Origin: Haloarcula sp. H-GB4
GTDB lineage: Archaea; Halobacteriota; Halobacteria; Halobacteriales; Haloarculaceae
Direction of reading: 5' to 3'
Assembly: GCF_030848575.1 (NCBI RefSeq)
Contig: NZ_JAVDDX010000003.1
Span: forward strand, 336,045 to 400,044
DNA length: 64,000 nucleotides
Positions within the stretch are counted from its first letter, which is position 1. Every line of letters begins with the position of its first letter. A model generated the notes under the pieces. It saw only the letters and a list, made by a program, of their open reading frames with translations, searched no databases and was not told where the DNA came from. Below, in pieces: positions 63,309-64,000 of this stretch. Position numbers and translations under genes: made by a program.

Positions 63309-63509
63309 TCTATCGGAGCGTTCACAGGGAGAGAAATAAAAACCGACCATACAGACAGCAGACAGGACACTTTCAGCCCGTGGAGCGAACGCCGAAGCAC
63401 AGTTTGCCACCCTGCTGCCTGCATCTCCAGTCTCGACGCCTCGTCGTCACTCTCGGACAGTTCGTAGGGGGTGACGGCTCTACACAGACCGTACAAGATA
63501 GCCTTCCCG

Positions 63510-63998
63510 TTACGATGCGTTCCGTGACTGTCCGGCCTCCGGTCCGGTTCGGACCTTGGTGACCCACGCCGGCCGAGTCACTGTCGTCTCGCCCGACTTG
63601 AACTCGAAAGAGATGTCGAACGTTTTCGGGGCATCGCCTGTCAGCCTGACCAGAGCGAGTTCTGCATACGTCCCCGCGGGCCTCGTCTGGTCCCACGTAA
63701 CCGTCGCGGAGCGAACGGCAGTCGTGTCACCGACTGTTCGCACTGTCCCCGTAGTCCCGGTGATGTGGTACGGTTCCACTCCTTCGTACCAGCCGTTTTT
63801 CGGCTTGTAGACGGTCACGTCTTGAGAGGTGTCGGCTTCCCGCTCGTATCTACTGACATATAGGCTCCTGACAACGACCGACGCCGCTCCCGAGACCTTG
63901 TCCGCCAGATCGTTTGTATCCTGTTTGACAATGAACGTGACGCCCCCCTCAGTCTGGTCCTCTTGGAGGAGTTCCCACTCAGTATCGCTCTGGATCTG
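63510..63998 (-). CDS. Hypothetical protein, N-terminus beyond the window
   Basis: The minus-strand frame is open from the right edge to a stop at 63510, giving at least 163 residues; a GTG at 63818 lies inside the frame and is not the true start. The visible part is beta-rich, with acidic and Thr-rich stretches (GGVTFIVKQDTNDLADKVSG, GDTTAVRSATVTWDQTRPAGTYAELAL). This is like haloarchaeal secreted or surface proteins, but no family is recognised and no signal can be seen because the start lies outside. Confidence 0.6.
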   Translation of the reverse strand, partial: QIQSDTEWELLQEDQTEGGVTFIVKQDTNDLADKVSGAASVVVRSLYVSRYEREADTSQDVTVYKPKNGWYEGVEPYHITGTTGTVRTVGDTTAVRSATVTWDQTRPAGTYAELALVRLTGDAPKTFDISFEFKSGETTVTRPAWVTKVRTGPEAGQSRNAS

Positions 63999-64000
63999 CT

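Noticed and set aside
1..64000. CRISPR arrays, tRNA or rRNA genes, insertion sequences
   Set aside because: No regularly spaced repeats, no cloverleaf or rRNA-like conserved sequence and no transposase-like protein were found by reading; a covariance-model or IS search would settle it.

Overview
The window is from a halophilic archaeon (Halobacteria), most like Haloarcula and its relatives. The signs are high-GC, acid-rich proteins, Tat signal peptides followed by a lipobox Cys, TATA boxes about 27 bases before leaderless starts, and families typical of haloarchaea (RdfA, DUF1616, a LutB-LutA fusion, archaeal Lrp/AsnC). I see no tRNA, rRNA, CRISPR array or recognisable transposase.

Layout. 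(1) 0-4.2 kb: the 3' end of a gene cut by the window, two coupled Tat lipoproteins of unknown role, then a scar in which an RdfA fragment runs into a decayed PTS enzyme I gene followed by a fructose EIIB gene. (2) 4.3-27.7 kb: a surface or extracellular polysaccharide island with visibly lower GC and AT-rich spacers. It holds five glycosyltransferases, UDP-GlcNAc 2-epimerase and UDP-ManNAc dehydrogenase (making UDP-ManNAcA), an NDP-sugar epimerase, a 602-residue polytopic membrane protein, a DUF1616 protein, a heparinase II/III-like protein, two paralogous right-handed beta-helix proteins and an alkaline-phosphatase/sulfatase-fold protein. (3) 27.7-28.7 kb: a gene-free boundary with a strong hairpin. 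(4) 28.7-48.8 kb: a catabolic region for deoxy-sugars and sugar acids. It has glycerate 2-kinase, a LarA-type racemase/epimerase, LutC and a LutB-LutA fusion, an IclR regulator, two zinc alcohol/polyol dehydrogenases, a CUT1 ABC importer with a 31-codon ORF between permease and ATPase genes, a FucA-like aldolase, a RhaB-like kinase, an SDR and a DgoD-like dehydratase. (5) 49.2-55.3 kb: an LLM flavin oxidoreductase and a DabA-DabB inorganic-carbon uptake pair downstream of an Lrp/AsnC regulator. (6) 55.6-60.7 kb: three coupled Tat-lipoprotein binding proteins behind an iron-box-like palindrome, then an MFS sugar transporter. (7) 60.7-64 kb: fructosamine-kinase-like protein, ArsR-like and GbsR-like regulators sharing an intergenic palindrome, a V4R/HNOB-like sensor and a gene leaving the window.

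Working together: the importer, kinase and aldolase would turn a 6-deoxy-ketose into DHAP and lactaldehyde. Lactate made from lactaldehyde could be oxidised by the Lut proteins. The DgoD dehydratase with the SDR points to a second, non-phosphorylating aldonate route. Two genes in this region, iclR and the polyol dehydrogenase gene, share CTGTTC/GAACAG inverted repeats at their promoters. In the polysaccharide island, ManNAcA supply next to lyase- or epimerase-like folds suggests a uronic-acid polymer that is made and remodelled by one locus.
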